The notes under the pieces were generated by a model that worked only from the letters and a program-made list of their open reading frames with translations, ran no database searches and was not told the origin of the DNA. Of a stretch of DNA of 38,638 bases, positions 1 to 7,304 are shown piece by piece. The DNA comes from an uncultured Treponema sp. Lineage in GTDB: Bacteria > Spirochaetota > Spirochaetia > Treponematales > Treponemataceae. The number at the start of each line of letters is the position of its first letter. Within the stretch, counting starts at the first letter, position 1. The stretch spans positions 1 to 38,638 of the forward strand of contig CAMNDY010000016.1 in the NCBI GenBank assembly GCA_946535985.1, written 5' to 3'. The position numbers were made by a program, and so were the translations under genes.

Positions 1-679
1 TAGCACGTGGGTTCATCCAAGAACCGAATACGGCACCGATAGCACCCCACATCTGCTTTTTAGGATCCTGAGGGAAGTCTTCTCCCTTTTCCTTTTTGTA
101 CATTTTTTTGTAGTTAGCAACGATGTTCTTGAGTTCTTCTACATTCAACTCTGGGTCATCTTTAATACCACGCTTTGCCTTTTCCTTGTCAATGATTGCT
201 TCAAACTTATCGTGGTCAACACCCATTGCAACGTCACCGTACATCTGAATAAAGCGGCGGTAAGCATCCCAAGCGAAACGTTCGTTACCAGTTTTCTTTG
301 CAAGACCAATTACAGACTTGTCGTTAAGACCGAGGTTAAGGATTGTATCCATCATACCTGGCATAGAGATTGCAGCACCTGAACGTACTGATACGAGAAG
401 TGGATCGTTTTCATCACCAAGCTTCTTGCCCATTGCCTTTTCGAGCTTAGCAAGATACTTGTCAACTTCTGCTTCCAAACCAGCTGGGTACTTGCGACCG
501 AGCTTGTAGAATTCCTGACAAACATCTGTTGTGATTGTGAATCCAGGTGGAACTGGAAGACTTAAAGGTTTCTTTGCCATCTGAGCAAGGTTTGCACCTT
601 TACCACCGAGTTCAGCGCGCATTGACTCATCGCCGTCAGCGTCGCCGTTACCAAAAAAGTAAACATACTTTGTTGCCAT
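1..679 (-). CDS. ppdK: Pyruvate, phosphate dikinase, N-terminal part (cut by window edge)
   Basis: Pyruvate phosphate dikinase interconverts pyruvate + ATP + Pi and PEP + AMP + PPi in the cytosol; in anaerobes it usually serves PPi-linked glycolysis. The visible 226 residues are the start of the ATP-grasp nucleotide-binding domain. Residues 1-10 read MATKYVYFFG, followed by a glycine-rich stretch (ELGGKGANLAQM) and the very conserved segment SVRSGAAISMPGMMDTILNL around residues 100-120, both hallmarks of the family. The remaining roughly 650 residues (phospho-His and PEP-binding domains) lie off the left edge. The ATG at 677-679 has GGAG about nine bases upstream and a strong promoter further up (726-754). 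The gene is complete at its 5' end and shows no sign of damage. Its high-expression-type codon use (GCA, GGT, AAG) differs mildly from its neighbours. Confidence 0.96.
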   Translation of the reverse strand, partial: MATKYVYFFGNGDADGDESMRAELGGKGANLAQMAKKPLSLPVPPGFTITTDVCQEFYKLGRKYPAGLEAEVDKYLAKLEKAMGKKLGDENDPLLVSVRSGAAISMPGMMDTILNLGLNDKSVIGLAKKTGNERFAWDAYRRFIQMYGDVAMGVDHDKFEAIIDKEKAKRGIKDDPELNVEELKNIVANYKKMYKKEKGEDFPQDPKKQMWGAIGAVFGSWMNPRA

Positions 680-725
680 TGATTTTACTCCATATTTAAA
701 AAAATATTTTCAAGTTAGTCTTTAT

Positions 726-754
726 ATAATATAGATAAAAAAGAATAGCGTCAA
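726..754 (-). promoter_or_regulatory. Sigma70-type promoter of ppdK
   Basis: Read on the minus strand: TTGACG (749-754), a 17-base spacer, then TATTAT (726-731). Transcription would begin near 719 and give a leader of about 40 bases before the ppdK ATG at 679. Spacing is ideal and each hexamer matches the consensus in five of six bases. Confidence 0.7.
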
Positions 755-774
755 TTAGTGAAGAAGTGTGTCAA

Positions 775-865
775 GAGGGCGGAGCCCCGCCCTACGCCTC
801 AAAGCCTTCGGCTTTTCGTCTACCCCACCCAACGGGGGCTGCTCCCCCGTAACGCCCCGCAGCCT
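775..865. repeat. GC-rich multi-hairpin repeat
   Basis: A GC-rich island in AT-rich DNA with three hairpins in a row: GGGCGG/CCGCCC with a four-base loop (778-793), AAGCC/GGCTT around 801-814, and ACGGGGG/CCCCCGT around 832-850. It shares the GGGCGGAGCCC core with the element at 28652-28721. It lies between the ppdK promoter and the truncated end of the pseudogene at 874. It resembles a REP/MITE-type non-coding repeat. It could also act as a bidirectional terminator, but no U-run follows. Confidence 0.6.
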
Positions 866-873
866 GTGTTAGT

Positions 874-1245
874 TTAAACTAACTGCATCATCAGGATCCC
901 TGAGAAATAAATCCGGGGTCCCCGCGGTTCCTTGAGTTTTTCGTAAATGCTGCCGGAGCTTTTTGTTTTATATTCAGCAAGGAATTTTTTAAGACATTCA
1001 ATTTCTTCTTCAAGAGCCGGCAGCGACTTCTGGTTATATTCTTTCTGGATTATAGAGAGTGCAAGCTTGTCCTGTGAGCGCGGCAAATATTTACCCTGCT
1101 TGTCGGCTTCGGAATCGCGCTTATAAAACTGGAACTTGCCCTTGTTTTGAACAATTCGTATGAGACCGGGAGGTACATTTTTTATTGCGTGTTTTTTTAT
1201 TTTAAGTGCCTGCTCCAGTTCACCGATGCGGGATTTTTCACATAT
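874..1245 (-). pseudogene. Truncated N-terminal fragment of a conserved coiled-coil-start protein
   Basis: An open frame of about 123 codons with no ATG in frame; its first candidate start is a TTG at 1086, inside what reads as conserved sequence. The reading begins IGELEQALK, continues with VPPGLIRIVQNKGKFQFYKR and YLPRSQDKLALSIIQKEY, then a charged helical stretch to about 918. This pattern (a short helix, then a segment with PxGxLRI, xFY and YxPR...LAxxLAQKxY) is one I associate with a widespread family of roughly 300-residue proteins of unknown function in Firmicutes and treponemes. Only the first third remains. The end of the frame (KEPRGPRIYFSGILMMQLV) lies next to the GC-rich repeat and does not look like family sequence. 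The upstream side is also damaged: stops replace the expected start. I read it as a gene broken at both ends, possibly by the neighbouring repeat. Confidence 0.55.
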
Positions 1246-1319
1246 TCAGCCTCAAAAAAACTGCTAAAACCAACGTTTTTAGCCCCAAACAACCCATTTT
1301 TCCGTTATAACAAGGACTT

Positions 1320-1380
1320 TTCTTGAAAAATTACATAGAATTTTGTACTAAACACCATTTTTCTATGTAATTTCCAAGAA
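1320..1380. repeat. 61-bp imperfect inverted repeat
   Basis: The left arm at 1320-1340 (TTCTTG, A-run, ATTACATAGAA) pairs with the right arm at 1361-1380 (TTCTATGTAATTTCCAAGAA), with one bulge and one mismatch over about 20 pairs and a 20-base loop. It stands alone between two gene fragments. The arms could be the ends of a tiny MITE-like element or one long hairpin RNA. No U-run follows, so a simple terminator is less likely. Confidence 0.5.
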
Positions 1381-1464
1381 TCATTGAATGAAGACATTAT
1401 CTAATTGTGAACAAAAGGGCCACCAAGAAAATATTCACTATTATAAAGCATACAAATAATCATC

Positions 1465-1587
1465 TTAACTCTTGTAATGCTTCATATTGAGCATGATATA
1501 TTCTTCATCAATCGTGCTTAGGATTTTATAATCAAAATTTCCAAACCAGTCATTAATATATCCTGCAAGTTTTTCTTCAATTAGAAT
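1465..1587 (-). pseudogene. C-terminal gene scrap, unrecognised
   Basis: Forty codons open from just after a stop (TAG, 1588-1590) to a TAA at 1465, without an in-frame ATG at the beginning. The translation (ILIEEKLAGYINDWFGNFDY, then KILSTIDEEYIMLNMKHYKS) has protein-like composition and alternating hydrophobic positions, so it looks like the last 40 residues of a lost gene. It overlaps the final bases of the outer-membrane-like gene at 1581. I do not recognise the family. Confidence 0.3.
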
Positions 1588-2126
1588 CTAAATCCACCTG
1601 TCAGCATAATTCCCGGGCACAAGGCAAGATTTGATTTTTTATCATCATGAATAAACACAAGAGCACAGGATGGACCTCCTCCAAAATAAAAACCACTTCC
1701 CTTTGGTTTGAGAGTAAAAAGCACATCAACATTAAAAGCCGGATAGAATTCCCAGGATGCGCCAATCGTTCCATCTAATTCCACATAGTCCTGACCCCAG
1801 AATGCAGTGCCACCATGAAGTTCCGCTTCAAGATTCCATTTATAATTTTTTGGGCTATCCGGATTAAGACAATGAATATAAGAGAAATTCAAACCGGTGT
1901 AGGCAAACAGAAAAAACATACCAGCGTCAATTCCTGCAGAAATCAAATCACCATTAGAAATATTAAAATCGTAATTTAAATCAAATGTACCACCAGGAGC
2001 TATAGTCTGGAAATCAGAATCAGAAAATACAGGACCAGCAGCTACATTTACCCTCAAATTCATTTTTGCAAAAATAGAGTTACAACCAAATACAAACAAA
2101 AATACAATAGCAATTTTTTTCATCAT
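1581..2126 (-). CDS. Small outer-membrane beta-barrel-like protein
   Basis: A 181-residue protein with a signal peptide (MMKKIAIVFLFVFGCNSIFA, cleavage probably before KMNLRV). The mature part alternates polar and hydrophobic residues with many glycines and aromatics, and ends in GGFRF, a C-terminal aromatic typical of outer-membrane barrels. Several strands are visible (LRVNVAAGPVF, DLNYDFNISNG, FYFGGGPSCALVF, GIMLTGGFRF), enough for a barrel of about eight strands. Family members of this sort in treponemes have no known function. The two adjacent methionines leave the exact start open by one codon. No clear ribosome-binding site precedes it. A TTGACA is found about 30 bases upstream but has no good -10 partner. 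The gene is isolated, next to degraded sequence. Confidence 0.7.
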   Translation of the reverse strand: MMKKIAIVFLFVFGCNSIFAKMNLRVNVAAGPVFSDSDFQTIAPGGTFDLNYDFNISNGDLISAGIDAGMFFLFAYTGLNFSYIHCLNPDSPKNYKWNLEAELHGGTAFWGQDYVELDGTIGASWEFYPAFNVDVLFTLKPKGSGFYFGGGPSCALVFIHDDKKSNLALCPGIMLTGGFRF

Positions 2127-2160
2127 AATTCATTTTTGGCAGATTTGTTTTTTGTTGTCA

Positions 2161-2394
2161 ATGAAATATTTTTCAAAAAGCTGCAGATATTACCAAAGTA
2201 ATATAATTATGATAAGATGGATTATGCGCTTCATCTCCTTGTTTTCAAAGCATATGCTTCTTGTTTACAGATGTATTTCTATTGCTGCAGAAGGAACTGT
2301 TAAAAACAGGATGCGCCTAATTTTCAAGGTTTTAGATGTAAGCGATCGTATTGGTTTTATGGCAACCTATGGTGGGTATGAAATAAAAAAATAG
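2161..2394 (+). other. Short open frame, possibly a gene fragment
   Basis: A 77-codon frame from ATG at 2161 to TAG at 2392-2394. The second half (EGTVKNRMRLIFKVLDVSDR, then IGFMATYGGYEIKK) has protein-like codon use and may be the end of a lost gene; the first half is rich in isoleucine and serine and less convincing. There is no clear ribosome-binding site. It occupies the gap between two minus-strand genes and matches nothing I know. It is listed so that the 296-base gap is described. Confidence 0.2.
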
Positions 2395-2422
2395 GCTTTT
2401 AAAAAACAAATATTCCTATCAC

Positions 2423-3028
2423 CTATTTTTCATCCCTAAAATGAAAAAACGACAAAACCCCAATCGGTAAAAAATACAAACACCAAATTTCCAGGGCAAT
2501 CACTCCACCACCGTGTGAAGAAGAACCGCTGCTTTTTGCAAAGACACCGGTCATTGGCATAATCAGGCAGCTTAAGAAAAATATGCCGTGGATTAGTAAT
2601 AAATATTTAAGGACTTTGTCTTTTTTGTTTTGGGCATTAATTGTAAAACCAATAAAGAAAGTTGATAAAGCCATGATGGCATAACCAAGTAAATCTAAAT
2701 TAAACATTAAGCCCAGATAACTATAGTTGAGTATTTTTGCAGCCTGAAGATTTAAGTTATCATGAATTACACTTGTGCATTGGGTAAAATAAACAATCAT
2801 GATTAAGGTTGAATAAACGCCTGATAGAACCAGGGCTATTTTGCCGGCAACCTTTTTGTCTTCGCTGCACTCATTTTCAAAGGCGGCAATCATTATTACA
2901 AAACTTAATGACAAGAGGATGCATACAAAATAACTTCCAAAATTAAAGTCTATTGCCATAAAAATTGCAAACAACAAAACTGTTATTGCATTAATTATTG
3001 AACCTATCATTCCTAGTTTTTTGTTCAT
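2423..3028 (-). CDS. Polytopic membrane protein of unknown function
   Basis: A 201-residue integral membrane protein with about six transmembrane helices. Hydrophobic blocks are near residues 8-24, 30-48, 62-80, 104-130, 138-158 and 178-195, separated by short charged loops (NECSEDKK, NAQNKKDK). A Ser/Gly/His stretch (KSSGSSSHGGG) near residue 170 faces one side. The start at 3026-3028 (MNKKLG) is chosen over ATGs up to 45 bases further up because GAGGAG sits eight bases before it. The motif pattern of an aromatic/glutamine helix (VYFTQCTSV) followed by NLDLLGYAIMALSTFF resembles uncharacterised membrane proteins of Firmicutes and spirochaetes; no function is known to me. It is divergent from the VOC-GNAT gene, with 87 bases between the start codons. 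Confidence 0.7.
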   Translation of the reverse strand: MNKKLGMIGSIINAITVLLFAIFMAIDFNFGSYFVCILLSLSFVIMIAAFENECSEDKKVAGKIALVLSGVYSTLIMIVYFTQCTSVIHDNLNLQAAKILNYSYLGLMFNLDLLGYAIMALSTFFIGFTINAQNKKDKVLKYLLLIHGIFFLSCLIMPMTGVFAKSSGSSSHGGGVIALEIWCLYFLPIGVLSFFHFRDEK

Positions 3029-3115
3029 ACAAGCAACTCCTCTGTACGTTATATTTTTCCTCATTGTCTCCATGTTTTTTTTATTGTATCATATTTTTAT
3101 TAAAAAGGTATCAAT

Positions 3116-4021
3116 ATGGACGAAAGAAAAAACACCGCCACACAGATTCTGGGCATGCACCATGTTTCCATGAAATGTTCAGACAAGGTGCAGTTTGAAA
3201 AGGCTGTGGCATTTTATAAAGATATTCTCGGATTTTGCGAAGAAAGGCGCTGGGCAGAAGGTATGATGCTGAAAGCTGGAGCTAGCACTGATGACGGAGC
3301 TGCAACCTCCGCCCGTCTTGAAATCTTTTGCAACGGCGAAGGCATTCGGGAACTTGGTGCCATCCGGCATTTTGCACTTGAAACTAAAAATGTTGACGAG
3401 CTTACGGCAAAGGTAAAGGCTGCCGGTTACGAAGTTTTTATTGAACCAAAAGATATTACAATTGAAAGCCAGCCGCCTTTCCATGCACGAATGGCATTTT
3501 TTTACGGGCCTCTTGGAGAACAGGTGGAGCTGTTTAATCCGGAGCCGGCATCCACACCATACAACATCCAGGTTCTCCGCGCCTCAGAAGAATGGCAGAG
3601 GGCCGGTGCCTACTCTGTCCGCGTAGAAGGAATGAACCGTCAGCATCACATTCCCCTGAGGGATGAATTTGATGAACATGACTGCGACGGAACAAAATAT
3701 ATTGTCTTCCTGGATGACGGCTACCCTGTTGCAACCTGCCGCTTTTATGAAAATGCTTCAACGAACGGGCAGGCAAACCTCACCGTCACACTTGGCCGCG
3801 TTGTAGTCCTCCCACAATACCGGGGTCTTGGCCTTGGCAAAAAGGTTGTAACAGAAGCAGAAGTCTGGGCAAAGGAACTGGGCTACAAACAAATAGACAT
3901 CGACAGCCGAGTAGAAGCAATTCATTTTTACGAAAAGCTTGGCTACCAGCACGCCACCGGCAACGACGACATAATCAAAAGCGGCAGCTTTGAATGCGTA
4001 CAGATGTACAAGGAGATTTAA
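3116..4021 (+). CDS. VOC (glyoxalase-like) domain fused to GNAT acetyltransferase
   Basis: A 301-residue two-domain protein. Residues about 10-145 form a vicinal-oxygen-chelate domain: an opening MHHVSMKCSDKVQFEKAVAFY helix-strand, LGFCEERRW, RLEIF, IRHFALETKNVDEL and the closing GPLGEQVELFNP. Residues about 150-301 are a GNAT domain: VATCRFYEN, then VVVLPQYRGLGLGKKVV, which carries the acetyl-CoA pyrophosphate loop (R/QxxGxG/A), and HFYEKLGYQ. VOC domains bind a metal and a small substrate or act as resistance/lyase modules. GNATs acetylate amines. A joint role, for example binding and then acetylating a small molecule, is inference. The first ATG is used; a weak AAGG precedes it. It begins a run of three co-directional genes that ends at 5330. 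Confidence 0.85.
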   Translation: MDERKNTATQILGMHHVSMKCSDKVQFEKAVAFYKDILGFCEERRWAEGMMLKAGASTDDGAATSARLEIFCNGEGIRELGAIRHFALETKNVDELTAKVKAAGYEVFIEPKDITIESQPPFHARMAFFYGPLGEQVELFNPEPASTPYNIQVLRASEEWQRAGAYSVRVEGMNRQHHIPLRDEFDEHDCDGTKYIVFLDDGYPVATCRFYENASTNGQANLTVTLGRVVVLPQYRGLGLGKKVVTEAEVWAKELGYKQIDIDSRVEAIHFYEKLGYQHATGNDDIIKSGSFECVQMYKEI

Positions 4022-4023
4022 GA

Positions 4024-4491
4024 ATGATAATCAGAATTGCAAAACCGGAAGACATTCCTGCCCTGCGCAAGCTTTATCTTGAACTCGAAAAAGACGGCGT
4101 ACGATACCAGCCGGAGCATTTTGTAATCGGCACCAGAACAGACGAATTTTTCCAGACAATTTTTGACAGCCCGACGCAGGACATTCTTGTTGCAGAAGAC
4201 AACAGCCAAGTCATAGGCTTTGTCCACGTAATGATTATTCCTCAAAAAAAAGTGAGCTGCCTCAAACCACAGACCACAGTTTATATGCAGGACTTATGTG
4301 TTAGTCCCAACAAACGAAACGGCGGAATAGGCACCAAGCTCGTCCGCGAAGCCAAAGCCTACGGTAAAGCACATGGCGCAGATTTTATACGCACACAAGT
4401 TTTCCCGGGAAACGTAGACGGCATGCGTTTTTATGAGCGCAACGGCTTTTGCGAAATGATGAAGACAATCGAATGCCAGACTCTGGATTAA
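4024..4491 (+). CDS. GNAT family N-acetyltransferase
   Basis: A 155-residue single-domain GNAT. It starts IIRIAKPEDIPALRKLYLEL, the usual first strand and helix, and shows ILVAEDNSQVIGFVHVMI, then VYMQDLCVSPNKRNGGIGTKLV with the CoA loop (RNGGIG), and FYERNGFCEM at the end. It acetylates an unknown amine with acetyl-CoA in the cytosol. The start at 4024 is preceded by AAGGAG at nine bases, within the last codons of the VOC-GNAT gene; the spacing of two bases after that stop indicates one transcript and coupled translation. An ATG 30 bases earlier in frame is disfavoured because it would overlap without a better binding site. Confidence 0.88.
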   Translation: MIIRIAKPEDIPALRKLYLELEKDGVRYQPEHFVIGTRTDEFFQTIFDSPTQDILVAEDNSQVIGFVHVMIIPQKKVSCLKPQTTVYMQDLCVSPNKRNGGIGTKLVREAKAYGKAHGADFIRTQVFPGNVDGMRFYERNGFCEMMKTIECQTLD

Positions 4492-4514
4492 TTTTTGACT
4501 AAAGGAGCACCACA

Positions 4515-5330
4515 ATGGATTTAATAGTAATAATAGGCAGCGGCGCGGTTGGCAAAATGACTGTCGGTCAGGAGCTCATGAAAATCACAGACTTCCGGCT
4601 TTTTCACAATCACATGATGATAGAGCCCGTAATCCAGATTTTCGGGAAGTTTGACGGCCAGGTTGTAAGCAAGCTGCGCGAAGATATTTTTGAAGCCTTT
4701 ATGAAGACAAACTATCAGGGAATGATTTTTACTTTTATGTGGGCTTTTGACATGCAGTCGGACTGGGACTACATCAAAACCGTCACAGACAAATTTGAAG
4801 CTACCGGCGGCACCGTTTATTACGTAGAACTTGTTGCCGATCAGAAGGTTCGCCTTGAACGAAACAAAACAGAAAATCGTCTGACCCACAAAGCTTCCAA
4901 ACGAGACCTACAGGTTTCTGATGCCCGTATAATCCGGGAAGAAACAAAGTACCGTCTTGTTAGTAATCCGGGCGAGCTGACTTTTAAAAACTACATCAAA
5001 ATTGACAACACAAAGCTTCCACCCGACGAAGCTGCCCACATGATAAAAGAACACTTCAACTTACCTGGGCCAAGCCACGCCGAAATGATGAACCGCGCAA
5101 AGCTTGAAGAAGTGCGAGATGACGAACTACCACAGTTGAACCAGATGCAAAAAGACGCTGGGGTTCCAGTTTCAGAAAACAAATATTACTTCATAGTAAA
5201 AGACGGAGCACGCGTTGGGGCAATCTCCTTAAGCAGCAGCGACAACCAGCTTTTTCTTCTTCCGCAATACCAGAATCAGGGAATTGAAGAGGTGGCACAG
5301 GAGCAGGCAAAAAAGTTTGAGACAAACTAG
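4515..5330 (+). CDS. Shikimate-kinase-like P-loop protein with a reduced GNAT-like C-terminus
   Basis: A 271-residue protein. Residues 1-180 are a P-loop kinase-like domain: LIVIIGSGAVGKMTVGQEL is the Walker A region (GSGAVGK, then M-T instead of the usual S/T-directly-after-K), followed by FRLFHNHMMIEP, which is diagnostic for a group of AAA/shikimate-kinase-like proteins of unknown substrate. A second conserved region (LVADQKVRLERNKTENRL) resembles the lid of nucleoside kinases. Residues about 195-271 read like the last half of a GNAT domain: KLEEVRDDELPQLNQMQKDA, YYFIVKDGARVGAISLS, FLLPQYQNQGI. The CoA loop in it (QYQNQGI) is degenerate and the domain stops early. AAGGAGCACCACA precedes the ATG, 23 bases after the GNAT stop, so it belongs to the same transcript. 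Confidence 0.75.
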   Translation: MDLIVIIGSGAVGKMTVGQELMKITDFRLFHNHMMIEPVIQIFGKFDGQVVSKLREDIFEAFMKTNYQGMIFTFMWAFDMQSDWDYIKTVTDKFEATGGTVYYVELVADQKVRLERNKTENRLTHKASKRDLQVSDARIIREETKYRLVSNPGELTFKNYIKIDNTKLPPDEAAHMIKEHFNLPGPSHAEMMNRAKLEEVRDDELPQLNQMQKDAGVPVSENKYYFIVKDGARVGAISLSSSDNQLFLLPQYQNQGIEEVAQEQAKKFETN

Positions 5331-5333
5331 CAA

Positions 5334-6098
5334 TCACAAAGCTTTCTTAAAAATGTAGGTCATATAGTCTTCATCTTCGCTGCTAAAAGGCTCATAGACA
5401 TCCTTGTCAACAAGTTCATAACCGTGGTCTGTGTACCATTCCCAGGTGCATTCACAGTCGGTCCATAGATAAAGATTTTTATAACCCTGCCCCTTGAAAC
5501 GCCTGCAAAGCTCATTCAAAAGCTTAGAGCCCGAACCTTTTTTGCGGCTTACGTAAAGTGTAAGTTTGATGTCATCATCCTTCATCATGGCAAAGGTTTT
5601 CTGGTCCATGAGCTCAATGTATATCCGGCTCATTTGTGATGCCCTGAGCCAGTCGGCCGGGAACTTTTTACTTTCAACATCAAACCATTCCTGGGCTCTG
5701 CAAACATCACCTTTTCGGGCAAAAAAGGCCATGGCACAAAATTCCTCTTTCCCAGTCTGCTCATTGCTTTCCAATAATTCATAATGCAAATCGTTGTCAA
5801 ACAGATTATTGCGCATTATGTATTCTACGTTAAAGCGTTTAAAAGTTTCATCACCAAGATGCGGACACCACAAGGGAGTCACAACGTCCAGGACAAGAGG
5901 AATATTTTTCATTTCGAAAGGAAGGATTTTCATAACACTCATTTTTTCTTTAGAAGTACAATTATAGTTTTGCGCACAGGCACTGCAGCATCCCCCACAG
6001 GAAGGATGCCGACCATTGCGCCTGGCCTTAATGATAGACCAAAGCGCCAGAGAAACAAGAACAATGAGAATTACAGAAATTATTATTGTTCCGAACAT
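5334..6098 (-). CDS. Membrane-anchored FeoB-associated Cys-rich segment fused to GNAT
   Basis: A 254-residue protein with an unusual arrangement. Residues 1-50 are a single transmembrane helix (TIIISVILIVLVSLALWSII), a basic stop-transfer (KARRNGR) and a cysteine cluster (CGGCCSACAQNYNC), the pattern of the small FeoB-associated Cys-rich membrane proteins. Residues about 57-254 are a GNAT: MKILPFEMKNIPLVLDVV, KLTLYVSRKKGSGSKLLNEL with the CoA loop (RKKGSGS), and EWYTDHGYEL. This would tether an acetyltransferase to the inner face of the membrane beside a thiol-rich metal-binding site. A separate start at M53 or M56 for the GNAT lacks a convincing binding site, so I keep the fusion. No feoA or feoB is in the window. 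It is convergent with the P-loop gene (three bases apart). Confidence 0.78.
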   Translation of the reverse strand: MFGTIIISVILIVLVSLALWSIIKARRNGRHPSCGGCCSACAQNYNCTSKEKMSVMKILPFEMKNIPLVLDVVTPLWCPHLGDETFKRFNVEYIMRNNLFDNDLHYELLESNEQTGKEEFCAMAFFARKGDVCRAQEWFDVESKKFPADWLRASQMSRIYIELMDQKTFAMMKDDDIKLTLYVSRKKGSGSKLLNELCRRFKGQGYKNLYLWTDCECTWEWYTDHGYELVDKDVYEPFSSEDEDYMTYIFKKAL

Positions 6099-6128
6099 AA
6101 TTAGCCTAAGTTATGGCTGATATGTTTT

Positions 6129-7253
6129 TTATTCTTCTGACCACCAGCCAAGAGTATTGTTCAAGGAATCTGGCAATCCCTTTATTTCACCCTTAAATTC
6201 TACAGCATTGTAATCACCGGAAAACTCTTTCCATACATGTAAAACGAGACCTTCTTTTGTTTTAATTACATACTCCATACCTTCGCCATAACTTCGCATC
6301 GAATCTTCGGTAAGATAATAGTAATCAACAGAAGTGATTGTATATTTCAAGGTCTTTGTTGTTGATTCTACGCTATAACCATTAAGCAAATCTGAATAAT
6401 CCGCTTTAGCTACCTTCCAGTCAAAGTTGAATTCTGCTGTCTTCTTGTCTAAATCAAAAATCAACACAAACTTACTTTGATTTTTGTCATCAGTATCCCA
6501 ATTATAATCAATAGTTAATTTTGTACCTTTCTTATAAGAAGCCTTTTTGTACTTAGAAGCAGCCTTTGATGACTTGTAAAGAAAACCTGAATCACCTTTT
6601 GCCTTGCTAAGATTCTCATACATGCTTTTTACAAGTTTTCCTTCTTCGTTAGCTTCACTCATGTCCAAATTGCTGCTTTGACTTGCAACGTTTGCAAACG
6701 AATTTCCCAATCGGCTGTAAAAATCTGCCAGATCCTGGTCCCCATAAGAATAATCATCACTAGCGGCAGAGCTGTCAGCACTTCCCGAATCAAAACTACT
6801 TGTATCAAGATTGTTATAAGCATTAACGACAGCCTTTGAGTTAGCTTCAACTACAGCATAATCCTTTGAGTTACAATTTTTCTTAAGTTCAACCATTGGA
6901 TCCATTCCAAGTGCCTTAAGCAATGCTGCAGATTCCGGATCAATATCATTTGCGGCAATAATTACAATAGCACAGCTTGTAATCATTCCGAACTTTTCAA
7001 TACAGTTAGTACCGCTGATTCCATACTTGTGCAAAACATCGTCTACATTTGCTTTTTGTTTTGCAGTTGCATTTATTGAGTCGTTAGTCCAAACTCCAAG
7101 GGTCTGTAATTCCTTTACCATTGGGTTCAAATTTTTAGCCCAGTTTTTTACATCGCTATCGGTAATGCCTGTGCTGGCTGGTTCAGCAAATAAAGAGGCG
7201 GTAAGTGCCATAAAAACACCGACAATTACAATCTTCTTAAAAATGTTTTTCAT
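6129..7253 (-). CDS. Exported protein of unknown function
   Basis: A 374-residue protein with a clear signal peptide (MKNIFKKIVIVGVFMALTAS, cleavage near LFA-EPA). The first third of the mature protein is helical and contains two cysteines (GTNCIEKFGMITSC) that could form a disulfide. The middle is Ser/Asp/Ala-rich and probably disordered (SSFDSGSADSSAASDD). The last 150 residues are lysine- and tyrosine-rich beta-type sequence (KFVLIFDLDKKTAEFNFDWK, LKYTITSVDYYYL, GMEYVIKTKEGLVLHVWKEF). No family is recognised; the layout suggests a periplasmic or surface protein. AGGAG is found 11 bases before the ATG. It is divergent from the GH26-like gene, with both promoters in a 51-base gap that holds two TATAAT-like boxes. 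Confidence 0.7.
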   Translation of the reverse strand: MKNIFKKIVIVGVFMALTASLFAEPASTGITDSDVKNWAKNLNPMVKELQTLGVWTNDSINATAKQKANVDDVLHKYGISGTNCIEKFGMITSCAIVIIAANDIDPESAALLKALGMDPMVELKKNCNSKDYAVVEANSKAVVNAYNNLDTSSFDSGSADSSAASDDYSYGDQDLADFYSRLGNSFANVASQSSNLDMSEANEEGKLVKSMYENLSKAKGDSGFLYKSSKAASKYKKASYKKGTKLTIDYNWDTDDKNQSKFVLIFDLDKKTAEFNFDWKVAKADYSDLLNGYSVESTTKTLKYTITSVDYYYLTEDSMRSYGEGMEYVIKTKEGLVLHVWKEFSGDYNAVEFKGEIKGLPDSLNNTLGWWSEE

Positions 7254-7304
7254 TTTCGCATCTTCTCCTATAATATTTTTAAATTATACCATATAATCCT
7301 AAAT

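Noticed and set aside
318..509. Open frame on the plus strand within ppdK
   Set aside because: It is antisense to a strongly conserved coding region and has no ribosome-binding site; the composition is that of a shadow frame.
2392..2422. Terminator downstream of the membrane protein gene at 2423
   Set aside because: AAAATAGG and CCTATTTT can pair and a T-run follows, but the loop is about 26 bases with a single G-C block, so evidence is too thin.
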